Positions 54,058 to 63,982 of a stretch of DNA of 64,000 nucleotides are shown piece after piece (the first letter of the stretch is position 1; each line of letters begins with the position of its first letter). Origin of the DNA: Heliocidaris erythrogramma (lineage: Eukaryota; Echinodermata; Echinoidea; Camarodonta; Echinometridae); NCBI GenBank assembly GCA_025617745.1, contig CM046873.1, positions 29,897,410-29,961,409 of the forward strand, written 5' to 3'. The translations under genes were made by a program, and so were the position numbers. The notes beneath the pieces are model-generated. The model was not told the DNA's origin, did no database searches, and saw only the letters and a list, made by a program, of their open reading frames with translations.

Positions 54058-55495
54058 AACATTTTCAATTCAATTCAATTCAATTCAATTCTTGTTTCAC
54101 CATCTATAAAAATAACACTGCATTGGTAAATACAATACAAAACAAAAAATGAATCATTTAAGAATACTTTATGACAATGAAAATGGTGCACTCGAATAAG
54201 GCCTAAAACAGTGGCCTTGTGTGATGAGTGACCAAAGGAAGTACAAATACTAAATAATTGAAAGCAAAACAAAACAAAACAGACACACACAAAAAAAGAA
54301 CTATAACATAAACGTGACAAATGTCTAATAAAAGGACGAACGATATTCATGATATTGGATTGCAGCTAAGAACTTAAATATTTAGCCATAAGATATGTCT
54401 TCAACAAATTTTTAAAAGTTTTAAATTATTACAGGAACTAATGTCTTTTGGGATTGAATATCATACATAAGGGAAATTATAACGAACAGATTTTTGAGCA
54501 AATGTACTTTTTACCACCAATCGATGAAATTGACTGTTATTACGAGTCTCATAATTATGAATTTGTTTATTAAGTAGAAAACATTTCACAAACATTATTT
54601 GGTAACATATTCTTGAAATAAAAGAAGCCTAGCAGAGCAAAATAATATGTATATAAATCAAATATATTAAGTGTTTTCAATCAATAGAATAGCGGTGCTG
54701 AATGTGAGAAATAATTACTACCTGTACATATACGAAGTGCCTAATTTAGTTTGACTACAATTCCCCATACTGTAATACAATAAGTGAAATATGGGAGAAT
54801 AAGCGCATTATATAGCATAAATAGGGCAGATTGTGGAAGAGTACTCTTTAGCATATAAAGAATGCCTACACATTTAGATACCTTATTTACTATACTCATA
54901 TTGTGACTATCCCAACGTAAATTGCTTTGTATATTAACTCCCAGAAAAGTTACAGTGTTAACTTTACTTAGTTCAATAGAATCAAAGGAGAGTGAGAGAC
55001 TGGATATGTCATGATAATATAAGTCGTTACAAAATACAGTATAAGTTGTTTTTCTAAAATTGATCAGTAATCTATTTCGTTGAAACCATTTATATACACT
55101 ACATAACTCATTGTTAACATTTGCATTGATATTTATGAAATCTGACTGAGAATAAATCAACGTAGTATCATCAGCATACATTATATAATCAAAGGAACTA
55201 GAACTTTTAACAAGATCATTGATATAAATCAAAAATAATAATGGCCCTAATACAGAGCCCTGTGGTACTCCGTGTGTTATCAAAGATTGATTTGATGAAA
55301 AATTATCATAACAAACATATTGGTATCTATTACATGAATAATTTTTAAACCATTCCATGGGAGTGCCTCTTATACCATAGTATTCTAGTTTGGCTAACAA
55401 AATACCGTGGTCTACTATATCAAAGGCCTTTGTTAAATCCATAAAATTACCGATTGCGAACTTATTATGTTCAATTTTCAAATGAATTTTGACGA
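54058..55495 (-). mobile_element. 5'-truncated LINE with (GAATT)n tail
   Basis: Minus-strand element with RT coding part 54741-55481 and a 3' end in (CAATT)n on plus at 54066-54090. The long 3' region 54090-54740 is AT-rich with remnants of the RT C-terminus. Confidence 0.75.
54741..55481 (-). CDS. Reverse transcriptase fragment of a Jockey/CR1-group LINE
   Basis: A 246-codon open frame: FMDLTKAFDIVDHGILLAKL, GVPQGSVLGPLLFLIYINDL, IMYADDTTLIYSQSD (catalytic Asp pair intact), FLGVNIQSNLRWDSH, LYNALILPYFTYCITVWG, then a stop in place of the C-terminal part. Family type differs from the 14-kb copy in its tail and divergence. Endonuclease missing. Confidence 0.9.
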   Translation of the reverse strand: MKIEHNKFAIGNFMDLTKAFDIVDHGILLAKLEYYGIRGTPMEWFKNYSCNRYQYVCYDNFSSNQSLITHGVPQGSVLGPLLFLIYINDLVKSSSSFDYIMYADDTTLIYSQSDFININANVNNELCSVYKWFQRNRLLINFRKTTYTVFCNDLYYHDISSLSLSFDSIELSKVNTVTFLGVNIQSNLRWDSHNMSIVNKVSKCVGILYMLKSTLPQSALFMLYNALILPYFTYCITVWGIVVKLN

Positions 55496-56528
55496 ACCCA
55501 ATCAGGTGTCTTTTTACTTGAGAAAAGGAGTGTAAATGAGGCGGAATACTTATTCCGAAGGGAACTTTTCCAGATGCCCAATCATTTTTTAGTTATCGCC
55601 TGAAATGTATCAAGTTTTGTTCGTTGAACGCATAGTTTTGACTCTCCGCGCAGCTTTGGCTCGGGGCGCGCGTTTTATTTACCAAACACTACGCTATGGG
55701 TGTTGGTCTCAGCGACTACAGTGAGTAGTCAGTTTCCCTCTTGGCTCCCACCCCTGGGGAATTCTCGCTACCTCAAATATGCAATTTTCGACGTACAGGG
55801 CAATATTATGCATGGAAATGGTCCGCATCTTCGTCAACTTCACTTCCGGTCCGTATTGAAATACTACGGCTTATGAATAAAATGAGTGCTAAAATGCTGT
55901 ATTTTTGGATCGCATGACATATACCACTCAAATTTTGAAAACAACCAATTGTCTCAATAAATCATGATGGTATCTTTTCAAACATGTCGGTTAATTTCTA
56001 CTCAAACTCGAGGATTTTTGTAATACCTCTTTACATTTTGTCAACTTGTCAACCCAATCGGGATATTGTCAGCACTGCGCATGCGTGGTTTGCATGACAA
56101 ACGCCATCTGTTGGCGAAATTGCGTATTTGGGGTAGCGAGAATTAGACGACTACAGTCACCTTCACCGAAACCATAGATTAACTAGATTTTCGAAAGGCC
56201 GTATATTTTTGTATAACATGTGCTTATTTTAGTCCACGATGGAGGTTCAAACCATGGTTTAGACCATGGGTTAAATTTAAACCTTCTGGCCGGTATCCTG
56301 ATAGCAGGTTCAATTTAACCTCACACTAAAATTAACCCGAGGTTATTAATGAATGTATAAATGACGAATTTTTTGGACTATGTTTGGTCTTACTACTTTG
56401 CAATTTTGGAGAATATTATTTCTTGCAATGATTAGCGCTAAAACGGCTTTTCATTTGGATGTTAAAGGGATGCGTCTATGAGGAAGAATTGGATGATGCC
56501 AATCTGCTACTTATGAGTGGGAGCATAC
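55496..56528. other. Intron, no element recognised
   Basis: No coding exon could be supported. A small imperfect palindromic patch rich in GGTTTAAA/TTTAAACC lies at 56230-56340. Confidence 0.45.
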
Positions 56529-56682
56529 CTTTAATTGTTGTGGTGAACTGTTGTTCCAGGAGAGTCGAAGTGCCTTGCTCAATCTGAATACCAATATTCT
56601 TCTTTCCTTTCTCCGCCGGTGAAAACTGAAGCTCAAAGTTCAACATGCTGCATTCCTTCTTCAGCAGATGGTTGACAGGAAC
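56529..56682 (-). CDS. UPA domain 1, third exon (154 nt)
   Basis: Acceptor AAAATAAG, donor AAAG|GTATGC, phase 0 to 1. Reads VPVNHLLKKECSMLNFELQF, SPAEKGKKNIGIQIEQGTST, LLEQQFTTTIK. LNFELQF and IGIQIEQG fit the last beta strands of UPA. The exit phase matches the ZU5-2 exon at 51605 (junction codon GCA), which supports a tandem ZU5-UPA arrangement. Confidence 0.8.
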
Positions 56683-56887
56683 CTTATTTTAGATCACAGA
56701 AAAAAGAATAGCAATGCTCGTCAACTGTTTGTGCCTATTTCAAGCATAACCATGTCTTTATCCAACTTAGTTTCATCCAAAATATTCCGCTTGTATATTC
56801 AACAGACACACGCGTATCAAATTATATCTATTAGTTCGAGATAAGTATAGATGGACAAAAAAAAATCATTTTATTATTTTTACTGAC

Positions 56888-57022
56888 CACTTCCATGGTC
56901 TTGTTTGAACCGTCGAGACACGAGACGGAGAGATCCTTTGTGGTTGATCCTACTGAGAAATCGGTTGCTTTCATCACCCGGCAGAAAGGTTCTGATGATT
57001 CCTTCTCGTCTCTCTCGATATC
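56888..57022 (-). CDS. UPA domain 1, second exon (135 nt)
   Basis: Acceptor GATCGAAG, donor GTG|GTCAGTA, phase 0 to 0, exactly 45 codons as in UPA 2. Reads DIERDEKESSEPFCRVMKAT, DFSVGSTTKDLSVSCLDGSN, KTMEV. Another frame is also open across most of the exon, but only this one continues into the next exon. The equal length and phase to 41535-41669 is the main support. Confidence 0.8.
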
Positions 57023-57857
57023 CTTCGATCAAGAATAAAATCAAAATAATTACTGAATTTTATTGTCATAGGTATTTCCTCAGTAAGATGTGAATATATT
57101 TCAAAATAAAAGCCTTTTTATATTGTTATCCTATGTAATTTTAATGAAAACTGTGACCGTGTTTGTTTGCAAATAAAGAAAAAACGATAAAAAAGGGTAA
57201 AATAAGATACCACATAATTCGATCAACTAGGCTTAAAGTTTAGAATATAAATAATACAGAAGGTGGTCGATACGTCTTTCCCTTGTCAGACTTGTGTGCA
57301 TCTAACATGATTATACGTTACACGAATATACGGTATAAAACAGGGAAATGATATGTTGACCATCCATTAAATGTGTACATGAATTGACTTTGTATTCTAG
57401 TATGTTCCAACCAATATTCTAAAGACATATTTTTTTAGTTGCCGGAAGATGAAATTTTACTAATTCAAGCAAATATTTCACTGAATGTTCAAAACTACAA
57501 ATAATTGTGTCAGACGAATTTAGAAGAAGTATGATAGCTGAGTAGTTATCAAATCAAGACAAGTCGAACTATACCCGACCGCCTGTCGAGCACTAGAACC
57601 ATGAGAAAACATGATACCTCATGTGCATATCTGTTATATATTTTCGGTGAACGTGATTTACCTTTTGGAAAATAAGGCATTTTCTGCGTGATAAACAATT
57701 CGAAACTTTTTTTTTCCAGTTTCTCTCTAAATTTTTTTTTTTTATTTCAAGGATTCATCTACCATCGCCAGTATTTATGGCAAGCTTCGGGAGTTATTAA
57801 GCTTTTAAAGACACTGCTACCTGTCACAATAATAATCTAACAATGTGTTTTACATAC

Positions 57858-58042
57858 TGTCACATATCTCCTGTAGGGATGAGCGATGTATACATGCAGT
57901 GTTGGTTTCTGAGAATGAGGGATGGATAGAGGTTGGAAGGCTACACATCTGAATCGAACTCCTTGAACATTGGTGGATGACAAGGCACAGAGTTGAAGGT
58001 GGCGTGTGGCAAATTCAATTCTGTCGTTTGAGATGCGGAAAC
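57858..58042 (-). CDS. UPA domain 1, first exon (185 nt), HLQ at the PIDD site
   Basis: Acceptor AAACCAACAG, donor ACA|GTATGTAA, phase 1 to 0. Reads FRISNDRIEFATRHLQLCAL, VRFRCVAFQPLSIP, TLHVYIAHPYRRYVT. RIEFATRH is a strong UPA signature. The position of the PIDD His-Phe-Ser cleavage site is HLQ here (57993-58001), so self-cleavage is unlikely at this copy. This exon bridges the phase-1 donor of ZU5-1 and the phase-0 exon at 57022. Confidence 0.75.
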
Positions 58043-58690
58043 CTGTTGGTTTACGTGGAAGCAAGGTTCGGCGACCGAATGTTCCTTTTGAAATGATGAA
58101 TAATTTTTAAAAACTTTGATTAAGGGTCAAGCCCACAATGTGTAATCAAAATGTGATGCATGTATTGATTTCAAAGACTTATTTTGAAGAGATATATTTC
58201 TATGAGTTGAAATTATACTTGTACATTATCATGGCGTCATTACTTATCAGATGTGTGTTCAATCTTCTATAATAAAAATGGATGTATACGCGCAGCTCTT
58301 CCAAGATGCTGGGGGAAAGTTATAATGGGCCGTAACTATAAAGCAAGCAAGAGCTCAAATCTCAAGCAAATACTTGATGATGAAACCTATCTTTCTATTC
58401 AAGCAAGTAATTGCCAGTCATGGGAAAGCATTTTCTACAAAGAAAAATGTCCTTTCTATTGTTTGCTAGCGAATGCAAGGCTTTTGCTAGTTTTAGAGAT
58501 ACGGACAAATATGTCTTTCCTCTCTGTGTTTAAAGGTGCATGTTAATACAAAGACACAAGAACAGTGGAAATTTAGGTACTAGATTTCATACAATTGATT
58601 ATAATAATATTAAATGGAAATTTCTTTCGTGGGAGACAAGGATATATATATATGCACTCGCGTTGACAGCATTTTACTCGTCGTGCCGAC
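58043..58690. other. Intron, no gene seen
   Basis: The 97-codon plus ORF at 58253-58546 has no recognisable domain and lies opposite to the host gene. Confidence 0.45.
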
Positions 58691-58698
58691 TCGTGAAA

Positions 58699-59038
58699 TA
58701 TTATTATTATTATTATCATTATTAAGCATTTGACGTCACGTGTGGCTGGGAGGGGAAAAGCGAACTGAATCCTTGTAACCCTTAGGTCTCTCCTCCCGAT
58801 ATAACTGATTTGAATGTGCAGGTGTACCACTACACATGGGTTTCCCCTACTCTTATTCGAATAGTGCAGTGGGCTTTTAAACGTGCAAAGGTGGTGAAAC
58901 ATAGCCTGCGTCTACGAAACAAGTGAGGGGCACCTTAGAACACAACGCATGCTTCAGTCATCCGCCCGGGGTGGATTCGAACCCACGATATTTGGTTCGA
59001 CAGGCAGACGCTTTATCGACTGAGCCAACTCGCCTCCT
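58699..59038 (-). mobile_element. tRNA-derived SINE with (TTA)n tail
   Basis: Minus strand: a tRNA-like head (GTTGGCTCAGTCGATAAAGC box A, GTGGGTTCGAATCCAC box B; 58961-59036), a body of about 250 bp with GCCCACTGCACTATTCG and ACACGTGACGTCAAATGC, and a tail (TAATAATAA) at 58700-58724. The head-body-tail order is that of an autonomous-Pol III, LINE-mobilised SINE. It lies in the intron between ZU5-1 and UPA-1. Confidence 0.85.
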
Positions 59039-59356
59039 AATCATCAGCTCATGCGATACACCCTTGTATCCCTCACAAGCCCATTCAATATTGTATAAAT
59101 ATTTTTTTCATGGTAATATGGGTATACTTATATATAGAGAAAATATAGCTATATTTTCATGACGAAGAAATGAGACCGTTTCGAAAATGTGGATATTGAA
59201 CTTAAATTTAAACATTGGCTAAAGATACGTAACCATTTTTTCTTGACTTTTGACTTCGATTACGCAAATAAGAAGTTAAAACTTTTATCAATAATTATAG
59301 AGACACGTATATGCAGACGAATGTCATGTACGAATAATAGTAAGATATTTTCGTAC

Positions 59357-59689
59357 CTGGTCCTGTCTTGGTGTACATGATAGTACTTGAGACATCATGT
59401 TGCTGTGGATGTATGCAGTGAGGAAGCACTACCGTGGCAGGTTTGAGAAGTTCGTGAGGTAGAGAGCACTCTACGACCGGAGTAATCAGCACCTCTCCCT
59501 CTTGAAGGGGAATCCTATCACTGCAATGGCTAGGTACCTTAAGGGTAACTACAGATCTCATTCCTTTAGGTATAGCTCCTGAGGGAATAGAAATCCTGAT
59601 ACCCAGCTCCTCTAGCTTCAGCTTTCCACCCATGTGATCAATGGTGCTATGGGAAAGTAGATTCCCGAAGCCTTGATGGTCCTCCATGG
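59357..59689 (-). CDS. ZU5 domain 1 exon (333 nt)
   Basis: Acceptor TATCTTTACAG, donor CCAG|GTACGA, phase 1 to 1, 111 codons. Reads MEDHQGFGNLLSHST, GGKLKLEELGIRISIPSGAI, PKGMRSVVTLKV, EGEVLITPVVECSLPHELLK, PATVVLPHCIHP, ending IMYTKTGP. GG-x-L......G-x-x-I-x-IP-x-GAIP...P-x-V-x-C-x-P...L..PV.L..PHC is the ZU5 consensus of UNC5, ZO-1, PIDD and ankyrins. It follows four death domains, the reverse of the usual order (ZU5-UPA-DD) in known adaptors. Confidence 0.95.
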
Positions 59690-59981
59690 CTGTAAAGATA
59701 CAAAATAGGAATCCAAATCTTGAGACTTCGAGCATACTGTTAGCATGTAACTTCTAAAATAAAACTACTATGATTATTACATGATTGTTTACGTTAAAGC
59801 TGTTCATTTTTTAAAACATTTCTTCGTGAAAACCAAAGGGAAATACAAGTTCAGGTTACCTTTTTTTTTTAACATAATGCATGACTTAATAGAATATAGA
59901 ATGAAACGCATAATTACAAAACATATTACATTAAAACATAGAATATAAATACACTGAATTTCTTTTTCCAATAAATTTAAC

Positions 59982-60233
59982 CTGTTGCTATTTTGCCAGC
60001 TGCATCGTTGAGACGGAAAGCGCGAGTAACCTCCAGAAGTCTTTCTCTCATGCCTTCTTTTTGCACCCATCCTTCAAGCATCTGGAGAACGCTACCCCGT
60101 ATCAAGTGAGAGTAAGAGCATTGAGTAGTAGTGCATATGGCATGCATGACGTCAGTAGTCCCTATGTTGAGACGATGAGACAGCTGGAGCAAGTCTGCTT
60201 TTGTACAAATTTGTTTGCAGATTTCCTCCCGGC
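59982..60233 (-). CDS. Death-domain exon DD4 (252 nt)
   Basis: Acceptor CTTGCATAG, donor ACAG|GTTAAA, phase 1 to 1. Reads GREEICKQICTKADLLQLSH, RLNIGTTDVMHAIC, RGSVLQMLEGWVQKEGMRER, LLEVTRAFRLNDAAGKIATG. The LsxRLnIgxxdv...QmLegWvqkeg pattern with the helix-5 Trp is a full death domain. It joins ZU5-1 in phase (GCC at the junction) and DD3 upstream. Confidence 0.9.
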
Positions 60234-60621
60234 CTATGCAAGTAAAACAACGACAATGAACCCTAGTCAGTCATATCAACTAACTGTCGGGATACGAGAA
60301 TTTTTACAATGCAACGCAACAATAAATTTGAATCTCAAGAAGGCAATTATCCAAGGAACTGATAATCAACACAGAAACGGAAAACTGTACATTCCTCAAA
60401 TATGCATGTACATATTGATTAATTCAAATTGAAGAAAATAGACATGCCAAATTTGACGTCTACTAAAAACATATGAATTCAATTACGTTAAGGTCATTAA
60501 CTTTAAGAGTAATGATCTGAATATAAAAAGCTAGCAGCCAAATGTTTTACACTATAAAAATACACAAAAGGATATTTGTATTTTTAAAATGTTATTGTGG
60601 TCTTGTGAACAACTTACGAAC

Positions 60622-60933
60622 CTGCATTACTGTCCTGAATGTTGTATTCCAGTAGAATCACTGTCATCAGATCGTCCCTGTCTTCGCTTTCTACACTATT
60701 CCACCAGCTGTTAAAGAGCTGTCGTGCAATCTTCTTCAGAACTCTTGGATTGGGTAGCTCGAGAAATTCAGCAATGACGTCATCGTGCAGACGCAGAGCC
60801 TTCCCCAGTTCCCACATCAACGACAAGCTTTGGAATGGAAGAGCGACGCTGCAAAGCTCCTCCGGACCAGGTTTACCTCCACATCGGTCGATGGACTCTG
60901 CCGGTGCAACTTGACTACCAATGAGGTCCGGGT
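60622..60933 (-). CDS. Death-domain-like exon DD3 (312 nt)
   Basis: Acceptor ATTACTTTAG, donor GCAG|GTTCGT, phase 1 to 1. Begins with a linker PDLIGSQVAPAESIDRCGG, then SLMWELGKALRLHDDVIAEF, KIARQLFNSWWNSVESED, LMTVILLEYNIQDSNAG. LGKALRLHDD and the helix-5 Trp-Trp indicate a diverged death domain. Junctions with the 61.4-kb linker (GAC) and DD4 (GGC) keep the frame. Confidence 0.85.
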
Positions 60934-61357
60934 CTAAAGTAATTATGCAGAATCTGGAGTTTTACTTAAATGTATTATCATTTTCAACTCGGTTTATGTC
61001 TGAAAGTGTGCGTAGGGATGACACTGTCAAGAGCGTCGCTAGATAATTTTGAATAGAAGATGAATGTGCTGGACCAAAATAACCGACAAACTTGCAAAAG
61101 TTGTCTAACGAGCAAAGCGAAATTTTTACATAAACACAATGAATGGGGATATTGGTTAAGAAAAGTCAGATTAACTGACTGACGTGTTTTTACTTTAAAA
61201 GAAGACGAACGATCTATTTCGTTTAAGGTGTAATTTTTGAGGACTCGTTTGTAATTTTCCGCTCATCCTCTGACCTTATATATGTAGTGGAATAAAGCTA
61301 AGATAATTCACATTAAAAAAAAAGAAGAAGATAATTCACATCAGTTGTGACACTTGC

Positions 61358-61474
61358 CTAGATCTGAAGTTCTAATGATCTCCAAATGCTCAGGATCTCC
61401 AGGCTCTGTACACTCGTTCATTTCTACATACGTTGGTGCAGACATCGCCTCTAAGTCATTCAAGCTTTCGTCAT
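61358..61474 (-). CDS. Acidic linker exon (117 nt) with a GC donor
   Basis: Acceptor TTTTGTTTTAG; 39 codons reading DDESLNDLEAMSAPTYVEMN, EPGDPEHLEIIRTSDL. The end is CTAG|GCAAGT, a GC-AG intron donor with otherwise ideal consensus. It is the only site that keeps the frame to DD3. Phase 1 to 1. A Tyr in PTYVEMN could be a phospho-acceptor, but that is speculation. Confidence 0.75.
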
Positions 61475-61740
61475 CTAAAACAAAACAAAAATAGTGTAGG
61501 AATAGCCTATAGGAGCAGTTAGTTCTAGTTATCCAAAAAGTCTTCACATGGATTATAACCATGATTCTTTTGTCAGAGAGCGAGAAAACATTATCAGTTA
61601 TTGTTGTTTCGGCCTTGTTCTACCTCTAAAAGGAATTTAATCCGTTCGACAAAAAAAAGCTATAAGTATTCATTTTTTAGTTATCGATCTCAATACCTTA
61701 TATCATATAGCTACATTGAATAAAGAATACACATTTATAC

Positions 61741-62000
61741 CCTCAGATTTCTCTGTCTTTTGTGCTGAGTGGACAGACTTCCATACACGCTTTAATGTCT
61801 GAATTCCTTTGGATATGGATGATTGAGCCGTTTTCCACATCGTCAGCATTTGGACATTCGCGTCTTTCCTTTCTGACAGCGTCCGATATTCCATATGTCG
61901 TAGCTCTGTGTGATCGAATCCAAGCTTCCCGCCAATCTCAAAGAATTTCTCAGGCTTGATCTGACGGCCGATTGCCATCAAGGTCTTATCAGGTATCTCA
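61741..62000 (-). CDS. Death-domain exon DD2 (260 nt)
   Basis: Acceptor TGATATGCAG, donor GAGG|GTATAA, phase 2 in, 1 out. Reads EIPDKTLMAIGRQIKPEKFF, EIGGKLGFDHTELRHMEYRT, NVQMLTMWKTAQSS, LKRVWKSVHSAQKT. The F-xx-IG-xx-LGF......Lx-MWK pattern is a clear death domain. The entry phase (2) does not match the DD1 donor (1), so a small exon must lie between; see 62954-62969. Confidence 0.92.
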
Positions 62001-62953
62001 CTGCATATCAATGAAATCATGCTTTGCGTTAAAGAGTAATATCTTTCCTAACTTCAGAGTGTACTTGTGTGTCCAGATATGCCACTGGACTAGATTTTTT
62101 TATCTACATTGCCACGTCATATCGAGGGAAAGCTATGGATCTACCAGAATATAATTATAAGCCCACTGTTCTGTATGCGTTTGTACGATAGTGGGATAGT
62201 GTCAATATATTTAGTAATTATTTCCCTATACTCAGAGCATTTGTAAATATTTATTTTCTCACAAAGGGGTCTATAAAATACAAGCTGTGTTTTTTAATAG
62301 ACTCCTCCAATTTTGTTTCTTTACTATGCCTAATATTACCGAAATTATGATAGTATATTGTTTATTATATGTAATTACTGTACTTAAAATTTTTCCATTT
62401 ATGTAAACATTTCTTATCGTAATCTTGTTTGATATTATGTTATATCAATATGTAAAACATTGAAAGGCATCATGTGGAAAATAAAAGAAACCTTGAAACC
62501 CTGATACAGAGAAGGTCTACTCGGGGAGTTTGGGGTCGTAAAAACACTTCATACTCTTCATACAGTTTGTTCCGTCCATGTTATGAAACCCGTTGTGCAG
62601 GTTTCAAAATATTGAAGGAATCATTTTGGTCACTTATCAAATGGAAATTTTCTCTGAATAGAATAATTCATGTAATTATTTATTTATATCATTATTGTTA
62701 TCAGCATTGTTATCAGCATTGTGATCAGCTTGCGACTATTATAGGCCTACTCCAAGAATCTCAACAGCCGCCCCATAATGTATCTTTCTATTTCCTCAAT
62801 TCATGTCGCCTTTTTTCTATTTCTCTTATATCTTCTTATATTCTCGTCCCCATCTGTACCTACTCTGCCCTTGCCACTTTTTAAATTTTCCCATTTGTAT
62901 GATGATAAATATGCAATTTTGATTAATATTCTAGAAAATGGAATTAATCTTAC

Positions 62954-62969
62954 CTCAACGTAGACACGT
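62954..62969 (-). CDS. Candidate 16-nt microexon between DD1 and DD2
   Basis: Minus: pyrimidine-rich stretch ending CCGTTGATAAG, 16 nt, then strong donor TTGAG|GTAAGATT. Length 16 (1 mod 3) converts the phase-1 donor of DD1 into the phase-2 acceptor of DD2 and encodes DVSTLS across the junctions with no stop. Found because the phase gap demanded such an exon; not proven. Confidence 0.45.
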
Positions 62970-63509
62970 CTTATCAACGGCAGGCAAATGGACAATGATG
63001 CAATGAAACGAGAAAAGTGTATTTAGAATAAGATTATAACAATTGATGAATTGGATCTCGCCCTATATAGGCCTACTCACTTAATGAATTTTCTTATAAT
63101 GTGTAAGTGGTGATCGAAATGCATTTTAAGTTAATCTATATTCATTCAAGAGCTCGTCTGGTAAAGAATTTCCTGGTCTCGTTGTATACATTACGCATAA
63201 TATTTTAAATCAGCGTTAAATTACCCCATACTTAATTCTGTCCTTTTAGTTCACGTTCAAGTCATTATCATTATCATAAATCTCTCTCTTTCGGTTGGTT
63301 GGGAATGCAGCCCACAATTTCTCTTGAAATTAACAATGTTAGAAGAACCTTGTCTTCGGGACCAAGGTGGTATAAACATCTTTATGACAAAATTTCATGA
63401 ACACTGAAGGAAATAAGTTTACGCTCGCTCGCAAAATTTAAAAGCGGTAAAGTTGAAAAATATCAACTCCTCTCCCTAGGAAATCATGCGCGTGATCCTA
63501 CGGTCTAAC

Positions 63510-63793
63510 CTGACAGCTCCACTTGTTCGACTGTAGTGTCTGTAGATTCAGTAAGTGACAGAAGCTGGTCCTTTGCGTTCCGGTCTGTTCCCTGTCCTTG
63601 CCTCCATCTCACAAGCATGTCTTTGATGGCCTGCTGTCTGTCTCTGAACCTCTGGTACTCGATTGCATCCAGCTGTTGCATGGTGATACCAAGAGCCACT
63701 CCCAAGTCATAGTACCCTTCTAGGGAGAGTTCTTCAGCAATCGTGTTTGTATCAGCATCAGACTGGTCACCATGAGAAACTTCTTTGTTTCCT
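63510..63793 (-). CDS. Death-domain exon DD1 (284 nt)
   Basis: Acceptor TAATTTAACAG, donor TCAG|GTTAGA, phase 2 in, 1 out. Reads GNKEVSHGDQSDADTNTIAE, GYYDLGVALGITMQQLDAIE, RQQAIKDMLVRWRQGQG, LLSLTESTDTTVEQVELS. DLGVALGI...AI-x-ML-x-RW is a textbook death domain. Because the acceptor is phase 2 it is internal, so the gene continues upstream beyond the window. Its first bases resemble those of DD5 at 18113, suggesting both derive from one ancestral exon. Confidence 0.92.
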
Positions 63794-63943
63794 CTGTTAA
63801 ATTAGAAATGTTATATTTATGTAATTATTTAGCTGTCTGAATATCAAATGCATCTAGAATTTTTTCTTTAGATATATAAAAATGGAAAACAAGCTGCTCA
63901 AAACTGCTTATCCAATAATAGCGAGCCAATGGAGTAAAAAGGG

Positions 63944-63982
63944 GCCTGAGCTTTCGATCCTAGAAGAATCTTCGTCAGAGGC
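63944..63982 (-). ncRNA. Hammerhead ribozyme candidate, minimal stem III
   Basis: Minus strand: GCCT, CTGACGA, stem II GATTC-TTCTA-GGATC (5 bp with one G-U), GAA, AGCT, C, AGGC. All conserved core nucleotides of the hammerhead (CUGANGA, GAAA, UH with H = C) are in place. Stem I starts GCCT/AGGC, and AGCT is a self-complementary minimal stem III like those described for Penelope-like elements and retrozymes, which are thought to act as dimers. The window ends 18 bp away, so the rest of the element is not seen. Confidence 0.6.

Noticed and set aside
58253..58546. 97-codon plus ORF with several Cys
   Set aside because: Opposite strand to the host gene, no recognisable motif, no splice signals.
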